From: Prauserella aidingensis
Lineage (GTDB): Bacteria; Actinomycetota; Actinomycetes; Mycobacteriales; Pseudonocardiaceae
Direction of reading: 5' to 3'
NCBI RefSeq assembly: GCF_024171865.1
Contig: NZ_JAMTCN010000002.1
Location: 124,001 to 188,000, forward strand
DNA: 64,000 bases
Shown here: piece by piece, positions 26,726 through 35,424 of the stretch
How positions within the stretch are numbered: the stretch's first letter is position 1
Layout of the letters: the number at the start of each line of letters is the position of its first letter
Translations under genes and position numbers: made by a program
Notes under the pieces: model-generated
Seen by the model: only the letters and a program-made list of their open reading frames with translations
The model's database searches: none
What the model was told of the DNA's origin: nothing

Positions 26726-26794
26726 ATCCGTGGAGAAAACCGAGGGCGCCCGGTGTGTGCCGGTGTCCTGAGAACGACGAAAGGAAAAGAAACC

Positions 26795-27388
26795 ATGAAC
26801 ACGGTGATGTCGATCGTGCGCACGATTCTGCCGCTCACCCGGCCCGCGAGCACCGCGGTCGGAGCGACACGGCACGGTGCCGCGACGGAGTCGGCCGGGC
26901 TCCGGGACGCGTCTGCCGGGGCCACTGGAACTCCCACCGGGATCCGGGGAACCGGCCTGCCGCAGCGAGAATCGTATGTGGACGATCACGAGGTCGACCT
27001 GACCGCGTTGCTGCCGAGACAGACCGGCCCGGACCGGGCGCCGGAATCGCTTGCAGCCGATGCCGACGAGGAGTGCCGGGAGAGACGGGCGGCGGCGGGC
27101 GGATCCCGCGAACCGGGCAGCGACCGGGTGGCTTCCGATACTGCCCGAACGGACGCTGCGAGTGCCCGTCCCGCCGGTGCAGCCGGTGACGACTCGGACG
27201 GCGCGAACTCCTGCACCAGGGCTGACACCGAGGGCGACGCCGATGGGGGCATGTCCACGGCTGAATACGCGATCGGCACTGTAGCCGCGGCGGCGTTGGC
27301 CGCGGTGTTGTACATGATCGTCACGGGCGACTCCGTGACCGCCGCGCTGACCTCGATCATCGAGCAGGCGTTGTCGGTGGACTTCTGA
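26795..27388 (+). CDS. DUF4244 Flp-type prepilin with very long leader
   Basis: The main pilin of the Tad locus. The conserved part is the last 45 residues: after Gly152 comes MSTAEYAIG with Glu at +5 and Tyr at +6, the exact Flp processing pattern, then a hydrophobic helix and a short C-terminus. DUF4244/Flp prepilins are normally only about 50-100 residues, yet here 152 residues precede the cleavage site, mostly disordered and rich in Ala, Gly, Asp, Glu and Arg. The start ATG 26795 has AAGGA upstream and no closer in-frame ATG with a ribosome site is apparent. The prepilin peptidase is not encoded nearby. Confidence 0.82.
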   Translation: MNTVMSIVRTILPLTRPASTAVGATRHGAATESAGLRDASAGATGTPTGIRGTGLPQRESYVDDHEVDLTALLPRQTGPDRAPESLAADADEECRERRAAAGGSREPGSDRVASDTARTDAASARPAGAAGDDSDGANSCTRADTEGDADGGMSTAEYAIGTVAAAALAAVLYMIVTGDSVTAALTSIIEQALSVDF

Positions 27389-27918
27389 TGCCCGGCGTGG
27401 TGTCCGATGTGGAGACGTGCGGGCGTGACGGCACCGCGGAACGTGCGGGTGCCGAGAAACCCGACAGCGGCGAACACCACGATGGCGAACACGGCGGTGG
27501 CGGACACGGCAGTGGCGAACACGGCGACGCCGCTCGTCACGGTGGCGGGATCGCGGGCGACGACCGCGGCTCGGTGACCGTCGAAGGCGCGATCACGGTG
27601 TGCTCGCTGATCGTGGCGCTGGGACTCGTCCTTGGCGTCGTGACGGCGGTGCTGGCCCAGGTGCGGTGCGCCGACGCCGCGGGCGAGGCGGCCCGTCTCC
27701 TGGGCAGAGGCGACGACGCTCGCGCCCGTGAAGCCTTCCGAAGTCTCGCCCCGGACGGAGCGACGTTGACGTCGCAGGGCGACGGCACGGGCATCGCCGT
27801 CACGGTGCGGAGCCCGATTCTCGACGGAATGCTGCCGGGAATCGAGCTCTCGGCCGAGGCCTACGCGGTCCGCGAACCCGAGACCGGAGGAGTCGGTGCG
27901 AACGGGGCACCGGAATGA
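27388..27918 (+). CDS. TadE-like pseudopilin with His/Gly-rich leader
   Basis: A 176-residue TadE-family minor pilin. Gly61 followed by SVTVEGA places Glu at +5, the prepilin-peptidase pattern, then a hydrophobic helix (70-92) and a soluble domain. The 61-residue leader is unusual: GEH/GGGH-type repeats with about eight histidines. Its ATG overlaps the prepilin stop by one base (TGATG) and its stop overlaps the next gene, so it is tightly coupled. Confidence 0.83.
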   Translation: MPGVVSDVETCGRDGTAERAGAEKPDSGEHHDGEHGGGGHGSGEHGDAARHGGGIAGDDRGSVTVEGAITVCSLIVALGLVLGVVTAVLAQVRCADAAGEAARLLGRGDDARAREAFRSLAPDGATLTSQGDGTGIAVTVRSPILDGMLPGIELSAEAYAVREPETGGVGANGAPE

Positions 27919-28559
27919 GGACCGGTCCGGTTCGCTCGCGGCCGGGACGGCGCCCGCAGTCCGAACGCCACCCGTCGCCCGAACGGAACGAGGGCGGAGG
28001 TGCCGCGGGGCCGGGCTCCGAGGAGGGTACGGAGCCGGGCCACGCCGGCGAGGGCGTGACGGCCGATGCCGGTACGGCCACGGTGTGGGGCGCGTTCGCG
28101 ATCGCAGGCCTGATGGTGGTCGCGGGTCTGGTGTGGCTGGTGGGACACGTGGCCGTGGTCCGACAACAGGTCGCCAACGCGGCGGATCTCGCGGCTCTCG
28201 CCGCCGCGGGACGAGTGGACCGCAGCGCGAGCGAGGCGTGCAGGTTCGCCGAGACGGTCACCGACCGGATGCACGTCGAGTTGGCCGACTGCCGGGTTGC
28301 GCACCCCGATGCGCTCGTCGTCGTCGACAAGGCCGGTGGGCCGTGGCTCGCGCCGTTCGGCCCGGTGACCGCTCGGGCGCGCGCCGGTCCGGTGACGGCG
28401 ATCGACGGCGGCCCCACCGGCGAGACGGCGGCGACCGACGGTCACCACGCCGACGAGCAGCGGTCGTCTGCGCGCGATGAACGGTATGCGCGGTCCGCGC
28501 ACCGACCGGACTCTGCGCAGGGATCACCGTTCCGCACGGCTCCGCCGAGGCGGGAGTGA
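27915..28559 (+). CDS. TadE/G-like (Rv3654c-type) pilus-associated protein
   Basis: A 214-residue protein with a charged disordered N-terminus (1-52), then AGTATVWGAF and a membrane helix (about 56-80) like the putative Flp-assembly TadE/G family (M. tuberculosis Rv3654c). The +5 residue after Gly53 is Trp, not Glu, so processing is uncertain. Cys residues at about 98 and 114 could form a disulfide outside the cell. The C-terminal 60 residues are again polar and disordered. Last gene of the tad operon, coupled by an ATGA overlap. Confidence 0.78.
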   Translation: MRTGPVRSRPGRRPQSERHPSPERNEGGGAAGPGSEEGTEPGHAGEGVTADAGTATVWGAFAIAGLMVVAGLVWLVGHVAVVRQQVANAADLAALAAAGRVDRSASEACRFAETVTDRMHVELADCRVAHPDALVVVDKAGGPWLAPFGPVTARARAGPVTAIDGGPTGETAATDGHHADEQRSSARDERYARSAHRPDSAQGSPFRTAPPRRE

Positions 28560-28793
28560 GCAGGGGATTCGCAGGTCAACACCACGACGAACGGTCCGGC
28601 GACCGGGGTCGTGGTCCGGTCACCGGCTACCGACGTTCGGCCCGGCCGTTGTGTCGATGCTCACTCATCGTTTCCGAACGTCCGGTTGTCGAGCGCCTCT
28701 GTCGTCGCCCCTGCAACTTGCCGTTAAGTGAAATCAGACGCCGCGAACGCAGCAACGCAGCGGTGCGAACGTTTCAGGAGGCTTGAGCAAGAC

Positions 28794-29447
28794 ATGTTGG
28801 ACATGGAGTGGCCCGACAGCTGGCGCGGCTCGTTCCGGATCGAGTTGCGCGCGGAGGCGATCAGCCTCGCCGAGCGCGGCTGGCCCATCCTGCCGGGCAC
28901 GATCTCCTCGGGTGAGGGCGCGGACTGGGAGTATCCGACGCCCGCACACGAGGACTGGCAGGACCGTCTCGCCGCACATCCGCGTCAGGTCGCCGCGTGG
29001 TTCACCGGCAAGCCGTGCAGCTTGCTCGTCGCAACCGGCACGATGGTCGATGCGATCGAGGTCGGTGACGAGCTCGGCCGCCGAGCCGCATCGCTGCTGC
29101 GCGTGACCGGCCACCCGGTGCCGATCGTCGCGATGCCGAACGGCCGTTGGCTGTTCCTCACCGCGTCGACCGACACCGTGCATCCGGCACTCGCCGAGCA
29201 CGACGACGTGACGTGGCACGGCCGTGACGGATACGTGCCGCTGCCTCCGACCCCGTACCGGCAGGGCGTGGTGCATTGGCGCGTCAAGCCGGAGATCTGG
29301 GGCTGGCGGTTGCCTGCGGCGTCGACCGTCAACGAGGTGCTCGTGCGTGCCCTGCTCGGCGAGCACGACGACGCGGCGGTGGTGGACGCGCCCGGCGCGG
29401 TACTCCCGACCGACGATCAGTCCGCCGTGGCCCCTTCCGCGGCCTGA
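28794..29447 (+). CDS. Prim-pol N-terminal-domain-like protein
   Basis: A 217-residue cytoplasmic protein resembling the actinobacterial bifunctional DNA primase/polymerase N-terminal family (ALAERGWPILPG-type opening, then SLLVATG, PIVAMPNGRWLFLTA, and HGRDGYVPLPPTPYRQG). The helicase part of true replicative prim-pols is absent, and I cannot point to a complete metal-binding acid triad, so enzymatic activity is open. ATG 28794 lies 12 bases after AGGAGG. The last 31 bases overlap tail-to-tail with the leftward helicase gene. Confidence 0.72.
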   Translation: MLDMEWPDSWRGSFRIELRAEAISLAERGWPILPGTISSGEGADWEYPTPAHEDWQDRLAAHPRQVAAWFTGKPCSLLVATGTMVDAIEVGDELGRRAASLLRVTGHPVPIVAMPNGRWLFLTASTDTVHPALAEHDDVTWHGRDGYVPLPPTPYRQGVVHWRVKPEIWGWRLPAASTVNEVLVRALLGEHDDAAVVDAPGAVLPTDDQSAVAPSAA

Positions 29448-31954
29448 ACCACCCCGTGACCGTGTCCGCCATCGCGTCCCATCGCCCCGAGCACGATGTC
29501 GAGCACGGTCACAGCCCCCGCCTTGTCCAGCGGTTCGTTGCCGTTCCCGCACTTGGGCGACTGAACGCAGGACGGGCACCCGGCCGGGCACTCGCAGGAG
29601 ACGATCGCCTCCCGCGTAGCGGCCAGCCATGGGACCAGCGCGGCAAACCCGCGATCGGCGAAACCGGCACCCCCGGGATGACCATCGTGCACGAACACCG
29701 TCGCCTCCCCGGTGTCAGCGTGCAGTGCGGTGGACACTCCGCCGATGTCCCAGCGGTCGCACGTAGCGAACAGCGGTAGCAGGCCGATCGCTGCGTGCTC
29801 GGCAGCATGCAGGGCGCCGGGAAGGCGCGCCGATTCCAGCCCCGGCGCCTCCCGGCGCCCTGCAGCATCATCGCCCGCAGTTGCGGCGGCTTCCGTCCCG
29901 GCAGGTTCCGTCCCCGTAGCGCCTGCCCCGGCGGCATCGGCCGTACCCGGCAGGTCGTCGGTCCTGGGAGTGCCGTCCGTGCCGGAGGACGTACCGGCGT
30001 CGGTACGTGCCGCGGCCTCGAGCAGTTCGTCGCTGATCGTGTACCAGACGGCCCTGGTGCGCAGCTCTTCCTCGGGAAGGTCGAGCGCCACCTGGTCCAG
30101 CACCGCACCCGACGGCAGCCGTCGGAGATAGCCCACGACCCGCGACGTCACGGCCACATCGCCGAGGCACACGGTCACGCCGCCGAAGTGCTGTTTCTCG
30201 GGCGTGGCCAGTACCTCGATGTCGATCACTTCGCGCGGCGAGGTGTTCCACTCCGGATCCTCGGCGTGCACGAGCGCCACGCCGTTGTCCAGATCCAGCT
30301 CGTCGACGACGTACGACGACCCCTGGTGCAGGTAGACCGCACCCGGATGCACCGTCGTGCACGCGGAACCCGGATCGACCGTCCCCAACAGCCTCGACGT
30401 CTCCGCCTCGACGACCGCCACCTGTTCGCCGCCCGAGCCGCGGATGTCGATCTCGAACTGCGGCCGGTCCCGCGACGTCCAGTACCACCCGCTCGGCCGT
30501 CGCCTCAGGACCCCGTCGGCCACGAGCGCATCGAGGACCGCGCGCGCCTCGTCGCCCCCGAACGTGTCCAACTCGCCCGCCTTCAGCGGCACCTCCGCGG
30601 CCGCGCACGCCAGTTGCGGCGCCAGCACGTACGGGTTGACGGGGTCGAGCACGGTCGTCTCGACCGGACGATCGAGCAAGGCCTCGGGATGGTGCACGAG
30701 GTACGTGTCCAGCGGATCGTCCCTCGCCACGAACACCACGAGCGCGTCGTCGCCCGCGCGGCCCGCGCGCCCCGACTGCTGCCAGAACGATGCCAACGTG
30801 CCGGGATAGCCCGCGAGCACCGCCGCGTCCAGCCCCGAGATGTCGACGCCGAGTTCCAGCGCGTTGGTGGTCGCCACGCCGAGGAGCCGACGTGCCATCA
30901 GGTCCGCTTCGAGACGGCGCCGTTCCTCGGGCAGGTATCCGGCGCGGTAGGCGGCGACCGTCTCCTCCAGCGCGGGGTCCACCTCGGCCAGGATGCGTTT
31001 CGCACCCAGCGACGTCAGTTCCGCGCCGTGACGTGACCGTACGAACGCCAACGTGCGAGCGCCCTCGATCACCAGCTCGGCCAGGATCCGGGCGGCCTCC
31101 GCGCCCGCGGAGCGCCGCACGGGTGCTCCGTTCTCGCCGGTCAGTTCGTCCAGCAGCGGCGGTTCCCACAGCGCGACCGTCCGTGGTCCGCGCGGCGACG
31201 TGTCGTCGGTGATCGCGGTGGCGGGCCTGCCGGTGAGACGGGCGGCGAACTCGGCGGGTTCGGCGGTCGTCGCCGACGCCAGCACGAACACCGGGTCCGC
31301 GCCGTAGTGGCGGGCGACTCGTTGCAGCCGCCGCAGGAGCAACGCCACGTGCGAGCCGAACACGCCGCGATAGCTGTGGCACTCGTCGACGACGACGTAA
31401 CGCAGCTTGCGAAACACCGCCGCCCAGCGTGCGTGCCCGCTGAGGATGCCGCGGTGCAGCATGTCGGGGTTCGTGAACACCCAACGGGCGTGTTTGCGGA
31501 CCCAGTCGCGTTCCTCGCGCGGGGTGTCGCCGTCGTACGACGCCGCGCGCACTCCGCCGAGGTCCAGCTGCGTGACTGCTCCCAGCTGATCGGCGCCGAG
31601 GGCCTTCGTCGGCGCCAGGTACAGGGCCGTCGCCGAGGTGTCGGTGACCAGGGACGAGAGCACGGGCAGCTGGTAGACCAGCGATTTTCCGGACGCGGTG
31701 CCGGTGGCGACGATGACGTCCGAGCCCTCCCACGCGGCCGAGGCACCCGCTGCCTGGTGCGTCCACGGGCGGTCGATACCGCTGTCGCGCAGTGCGGTCA
31801 CCACCTCGTCGGGAGCCCAGGACGGCCAGTCGGTGACCTCTTCGTCGCGGCCCGGCAGGTCGGCGACGTGCGTGACCGGGTCGCGGTCGTCGGGGATGCC
31901 GGCCGTCGCGCGCTCGAGCAGCCGGCGTGCGCGCGTGGTCGAGGCTTCGTCCAT
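29417..31954 (-). CDS. DEAD/DEAH-box helicase with DUF1998 domain (MrfA/YprA type)
   Basis: An 845-residue superfamily 2 helicase. Motif I is TGTASGKS (84-91), motif II is DECH (190-193), and the second RecA domain has TNALELGVDISGLD and QQSGRAGRAGDD. The C-terminus holds a cysteine cluster (CECPAGCPSCVQSPKC, about 787-802) within the DUF1998 region, as in B. subtilis MrfA, a 3'-5' helicase in mitomycin damage repair. A Thr/Ala/Gly-rich insert lies before that region. It matches the helicase at this locus in mycobacteria (Rv3649). ATG 31954 is chosen because the 52 residues reading upstream are not conserved. Confidence 0.88.
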   Translation of the reverse strand: MDEASTTRARRLLERATAGIPDDRDPVTHVADLPGRDEEVTDWPSWAPDEVVTALRDSGIDRPWTHQAAGASAAWEGSDVIVATGTASGKSLVYQLPVLSSLVTDTSATALYLAPTKALGADQLGAVTQLDLGGVRAASYDGDTPREERDWVRKHARWVFTNPDMLHRGILSGHARWAAVFRKLRYVVVDECHSYRGVFGSHVALLLRRLQRVARHYGADPVFVLASATTAEPAEFAARLTGRPATAITDDTSPRGPRTVALWEPPLLDELTGENGAPVRRSAGAEAARILAELVIEGARTLAFVRSRHGAELTSLGAKRILAEVDPALEETVAAYRAGYLPEERRRLEADLMARRLLGVATTNALELGVDISGLDAAVLAGYPGTLASFWQQSGRAGRAGDDALVVFVARDDPLDTYLVHHPEALLDRPVETTVLDPVNPYVLAPQLACAAAEVPLKAGELDTFGGDEARAVLDALVADGVLRRRPSGWYWTSRDRPQFEIDIRGSGGEQVAVVEAETSRLLGTVDPGSACTTVHPGAVYLHQGSSYVVDELDLDNGVALVHAEDPEWNTSPREVIDIEVLATPEKQHFGGVTVCLGDVAVTSRVVGYLRRLPSGAVLDQVALDLPEEELRTRAVWYTISDELLEAAARTDAGTSSGTDGTPRTDDLPGTADAAGAGATGTEPAGTEAAATAGDDAAGRREAPGLESARLPGALHAAEHAAIGLLPLFATCDRWDIGGVSTALHADTGEATVFVHDGHPGGAGFADRGFAALVPWLAATREAIVSCECPAGCPSCVQSPKCGNGNEPLDKAGAVTVLDIVLGAMGRDGGHGHGVVQAAEGATAD

Positions 31955-31962
31955 ATGTTCGA
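31947..31962 (-). promoter_or_regulatory. SOS-box-like sequence over the helicase start codon
   Basis: On the minus strand TCGAACATATGGACGA matches TCGAAC-N4-GTTCGA at 10 of 12 positions, with an intact left half. It includes the start ATG of the MrfA-type helicase gene. Because part of it is coding the match may be chance. Confidence 0.3.
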
Positions 31963-32196
31963 GAATCGCACAGGGCTCGTCGTGACCATCGTCACCCGAT
32001 GGTGACCGGTGCCACACCCATGCGCCGGGTATCCGCCCCGAAACAGGTCTCCCGAGATCGACTCCGTTACCAATACACTGCGCCGACAAACCGCAAAAAG
32101 TGGTGCACATCCCATGTCAGCGTCGACACAGTGGAGTCCGCGGAGCCTCGCGGCCGACCGGTCGCTGCTGGCGTAGGCGACGTTTCAGGAGGACGC

Positions 32197-34479
32197 ATGT
32201 CCCGGCACTTCCTCGCGGCCGGCTCTCCGGAGCTGGCCGGAGGTGACTACGGCATAGTCGCCGTGGTCGCCGTGATCGCCCTGGCTGCACTGGCACTCGG
32301 GTACGTGCTGCTCAAGGAGGTCCTGGCCGCAGACCAGGGCACCGAGCGGATGCGCGAGATCGCCACCGCCGTGCAGGAGGGCGCCGCTGCCTATCTCAAC
32401 CGGCAACGCAAGACACTGGCCGTATTCGGCGTGGTCGTGTTCGTGCTGTTGCTGTTCCTACCGGCCGAGGACTGGAACGAACGCATCGGACGCTCGCTGT
32501 TCTTCCTCATCGGCGCGGTGTTCTCGTTCTCGATCGGCTACCTCGGCATGTGGCTGGCGACGAGGGCGAACGTCCGGGTTGCGGCGGCCGCCAGGGAGAC
32601 CGGTGGCCGGGAGAAGGCGATGCGCGTCGCGTTCCGCACCGGTGGCGTCGTCGGCATGATCACGGTCGGCCTCGGCCTGTTCGGTGCCGCCGTCGTCGTG
32701 CTGGTCTACGCGGGTCAGGCGCCGAAGGTGCTCGAAGGCTTCGGTTTCGGTGCCGCCCTGATCGCGATGTTCATGCGTGTCGGTGGCGGCATCTTCACCA
32801 AGGCCTCCGACGTCGGCGCGGACCTGGTCGGCAAGGTCGAGCAGAACATCCCCGAGGACGACCCGCGCAACGCGGCGACGATCGCCGACAACGTGGGCGA
32901 CAACGTCGGCGACTGTGCCGGCATGGCAGCCGACCTGTTCGAGTCGTACGCCGTGACGCTCGTGGCGGCGTTGATCCTGGGTAGTGCGGCCTTCGGGACC
33001 AGCGGGGAGGGACTCGTCTTCCCGCTGATCATCCCGGCGATCGGTGTGATCACCGCGGTGATCGGCATCTACATCACCAAGGCGAGGGCGAACGAGAGTG
33101 CGCTGACGACGATCAACCGCTCCTTCTACATCTCGGCCGTGATCTCGGCGGTGTTGTCGGCGATCGCGGCGTTCGTGTTCCTGCCGAGCTCGTTCCCCGG
33201 CGTCTCCGGCAACCCCGCCGTGATCGCCACGTTCTCGGTGCTCATCGGTATCGCGCTCGCCGGCGTGATCCTGTGGCTGACCGGCTACTACACGGGTACC
33301 GAGAACAAGCCGGTGAAGGACGTCGGCAAGACGTCGGAGACCGGGGCGGCGACCGTGATCCTCTCCGGTATCTCGGTGGGCTTCGAATCCGCCGTGTACA
33401 CAGCACTCGTGGTCGGCTCGGCTGTGTTCGGCGCGTACCTGCTCGGCGGCGCGGTGGCGTTGTTCGCGGTGGCACTCGCGGGTACGGGTCTGTTGACGAC
33501 GGTCGGCGTGATCGTCGCGATGGACACGTTCGGCCCGGTGGCGGACAACGCCCAGGGCATCGCGGAGATGTCCGGTGACCTGGAGGAGGGTGAGGGCGTA
33601 CAGGTCCTCACCGAGCTCGACGCGGTGGGAAACACGACGAAGGCGATCACGAAGGGCATCGCGATCTCGACGGCCGTGCTGGCGGCGACCGCCCTGTTCG
33701 GGTCGTACTCCTCGGCGATCGGCGAGGCGCTGGACAGCGTCGGCCGGATGGCGGGCGACGCGCTGCCGGATTCGTTCCTCGACAGCATCATCTCGCCGAA
33801 CACTCTGGTCGGCGTGATCATCGGTGCCGCTGTGGTGTTCCTGTTCTCGGGGCTGGCGGTGAGCGCGGTCGAACGTGCCGCGGGTGCCGTCGTCTACGAG
33901 GTGCGGCGGCAGTTCCGCGACATCCCGGGGATCATGGAGGGCACGACCCGGCCGGAGTACGGCAAGGTCGTCGACATCGTCACCCGCGATTCGCTGCGGG
34001 AGCTCGCGACACCGGGTCTGCTGGCGGTGTTCGCGCCGATCGCGGTGGGCTTCGGCCTCGGCACGGGTGCGCTCGCCGGGTATCTCGGCGGTGCGATCGC
34101 GTGCGGCATGTTGATGGCCGTGTTCCTCGCCAACTCCGGCGGCGCGTGGGACAACGCGAAGAAGCTGGTCGAGGACGGCCACCACGGCGGCAAGAACTCC
34201 GAGGCGCACGCGGCGACGGTCATCGGCGACACGGTCGGTGACCCGTTCAAGGACACCGCGGGCCCGGCGATCAACCCGCTGCTGAAGGTGATGAACCTGG
34301 TGTCGCTGCTGATCGCGCCCGCGGTCGTGCAGCTCACGGTGGGCGCGGACGCCTCGCCCGCACTGCGGATCACGTTCGCGGTCGTGTCGGTGGCGATCAT
34401 CGTCGCGGCGATCGTCGTGTCGAAGCGGCGCGGTTCGGCGATGACCGAGACGCCCGCTGAAACCACGACGAACGCCTGA
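32197..34479 (+). CDS. hppA: K+-independent membrane-bound H+-translocating pyrophosphatase
   Basis: A 760-residue integral membrane pump coupling PPi hydrolysis to proton export. About 16 membrane segments carry the substrate motif DVGADLVGKVE (205-215) and acid-rich motifs DNVGDNVGDCAG and the C-terminal DTVGDPFKDTAGP. The residue deciding potassium need is Lys482 in GNTTKA, which marks the K+-independent class. AGGAGG lies just before ATG 32197. A perfect 23-bp stem terminator follows. Divergent from the helicase gene; mycobacteria lack this gene at the syntenic place as far as I recall, so it is probably an insertion. Confidence 0.96.
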   Translation: MSRHFLAAGSPELAGGDYGIVAVVAVIALAALALGYVLLKEVLAADQGTERMREIATAVQEGAAAYLNRQRKTLAVFGVVVFVLLLFLPAEDWNERIGRSLFFLIGAVFSFSIGYLGMWLATRANVRVAAAARETGGREKAMRVAFRTGGVVGMITVGLGLFGAAVVVLVYAGQAPKVLEGFGFGAALIAMFMRVGGGIFTKASDVGADLVGKVEQNIPEDDPRNAATIADNVGDNVGDCAGMAADLFESYAVTLVAALILGSAAFGTSGEGLVFPLIIPAIGVITAVIGIYITKARANESALTTINRSFYISAVISAVLSAIAAFVFLPSSFPGVSGNPAVIATFSVLIGIALAGVILWLTGYYTGTENKPVKDVGKTSETGAATVILSGISVGFESAVYTALVVGSAVFGAYLLGGAVALFAVALAGTGLLTTVGVIVAMDTFGPVADNAQGIAEMSGDLEEGEGVQVLTELDAVGNTTKAITKGIAISTAVLAATALFGSYSSAIGEALDSVGRMAGDALPDSFLDSIISPNTLVGVIIGAAVVFLFSGLAVSAVERAAGAVVYEVRRQFRDIPGIMEGTTRPEYGKVVDIVTRDSLRELATPGLLAVFAPIAVGFGLGTGALAGYLGGAIACGMLMAVFLANSGGAWDNAKKLVEDGHHGGKNSEAHAATVIGDTVGDPFKDTAGPAINPLLKVMNLVSLLIAPAVVQLTVGADASPALRITFAVVSVAIIVAAIVVSKRRGSAMTETPAETTTNA

Positions 34480-34499
34480 CCCCGGCGCACCGTCCTGAT

Positions 34500-34552
34500 G
34501 CCCCCAAGGGCACTTTGGTTGCATTCAACGCAACCAAAGTGCCCTTGGGGGC
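34500..34552. terminator. Perfect 23-bp-stem palindrome after hppA
   Basis: Arms 34500-34522 and 34530-34552 (GCCCCCAAGGGCAC type) are perfectly complementary around ATTCAAC. It can act as the hppA terminator. A related left arm (20 of 23 bases) occurs at 44489-44511, so this is probably a dispersed palindromic repeat of the genome serving as terminator. Confidence 0.85.
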
Positions 34553-34683
34553 AGCTCTGTGCCCGGGTGGCCGGGACGGCGTGGGTAGGGGCGTGGGTAG
34601 GGGCACAGTCTCCGCACGGCCGAACCGCGGGACGGTACGGTCCGTGTCAGTCGGAGTACGAAACGTGACCGGGAGGGGCGGCG

Positions 34684-35325
34684 TTGGGGGCGCGGAGACT
34701 CGTGAGGGTCGGCGTGGCCGGCGGGATTCTCGGTGCCGCACTGCTCGCCGGGTGCGGACAGCCGGAGACGTCGCCGCGGCAGGCCGACCGGCCGTCCGGC
34801 CTCGCCTCCGGCGATCCCGTCCCGTCCGGTGTCACCGGCGGTGATTCCACCGACCGCGGCTCCACCGGCGGTGACGAACTCGTGGCCTGGGTCGACGAGT
34901 ACTGCGGTGCGGCGGCCGACGTGGTCGACGCCGCGAGCCGCATCCCCGTGATCGACGCCAGCACGCCGGAACGCACCTCGGCCACGGCCGGCAGGTTGCT
35001 GACGGTGATGATCGGCGGTCTCGACAATGCGCTGGAACGTCTCCGCAGTCTCGGCGAGACCGGTGTCGACGGTGCCGAGCGGGTGCGCACCTCCACGGTC
35101 GAGGCCTACGGCCGGGTTCGCGACCAGGCCGCAGGCGCCAAACGCGCACTCGACCGTCGAGGTGCGGAGGCGGTCGGTGCGGTGCGCGCGACGCTCGACC
35201 GGGTCGGCGGGCTCGACCTGCTCGGCGACCTGGAGCGGGTGCCGGAGCTCCGTGACGCGGGCACCCGCTCGGACACCTGCGGCCGGCTCACCGCCTGGGG
35301 CAACGGGCGCATCGCAGGCAGGTGA
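34684..35325 (+). CDS. Putative lipoprotein of unknown function
   Basis: A 213-residue exported protein. The signal sequence ends in LLAGC (Cys24), a good lipobox. A Pro/Ser/Gly/Thr linker (25-64) leads to a helical domain (about 66-205) with the two cysteines at about 74 and 200, which might form a disulfide. I do not recognise the family. TTG start with GGGAGG upstream. Its stop lies inside the first of three 16-bp repeats. Confidence 0.75.
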   Translation: MGARRLVRVGVAGGILGAALLAGCGQPETSPRQADRPSGLASGDPVPSGVTGGDSTDRGSTGGDELVAWVDEYCGAAADVVDAASRIPVIDASTPERTSATAGRLLTVMIGGLDNALERLRSLGETGVDGAERVRTSTVEAYGRVRDQAAGAKRALDRRGAEAVGAVRATLDRVGGLDLLGDLERVPELRDAGTRSDTCGRLTAWGNGRIAGR

Positions 35326-35396
35326 CATCGCAGGCACGTGACGCCCCGGGCACGTGGCTCGCCGAGGCCCGGTCCGGTGACATCGCAGGCAGGTGA
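35310..35396. repeat. 16-bp repeat CATCGCAGGCAGGTGA, three copies
   Basis: Copies lie at 35310-35325 and 35326-35341 (tandem, one mismatch) and 35381-35396. The first covers the lipoprotein stop codon. The array lies between convergent genes. Confidence 0.75.
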
Positions 35397-35424
35397 CGAG
35401 GCCGCGCGGTCCGTGCACCCGCCC

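Noticed and set aside
26753-26794. Upstream start for the DUF4244 prepilin
   Set aside because: The 14 extra residues have no ribosome site; ATG 26795 has AAGGA at suitable spacing.
29417-32110. Longer helicase with 52 extra N-terminal residues
   Set aside because: The extra sequence is not conserved in character and reads into the hppA promoter region.
32458-34524. 688-codon open frame antisense to hppA
   Set aside because: Shadow of a GC-rich gene; the translation is His/Arg/Asp-rich and unlike any family.
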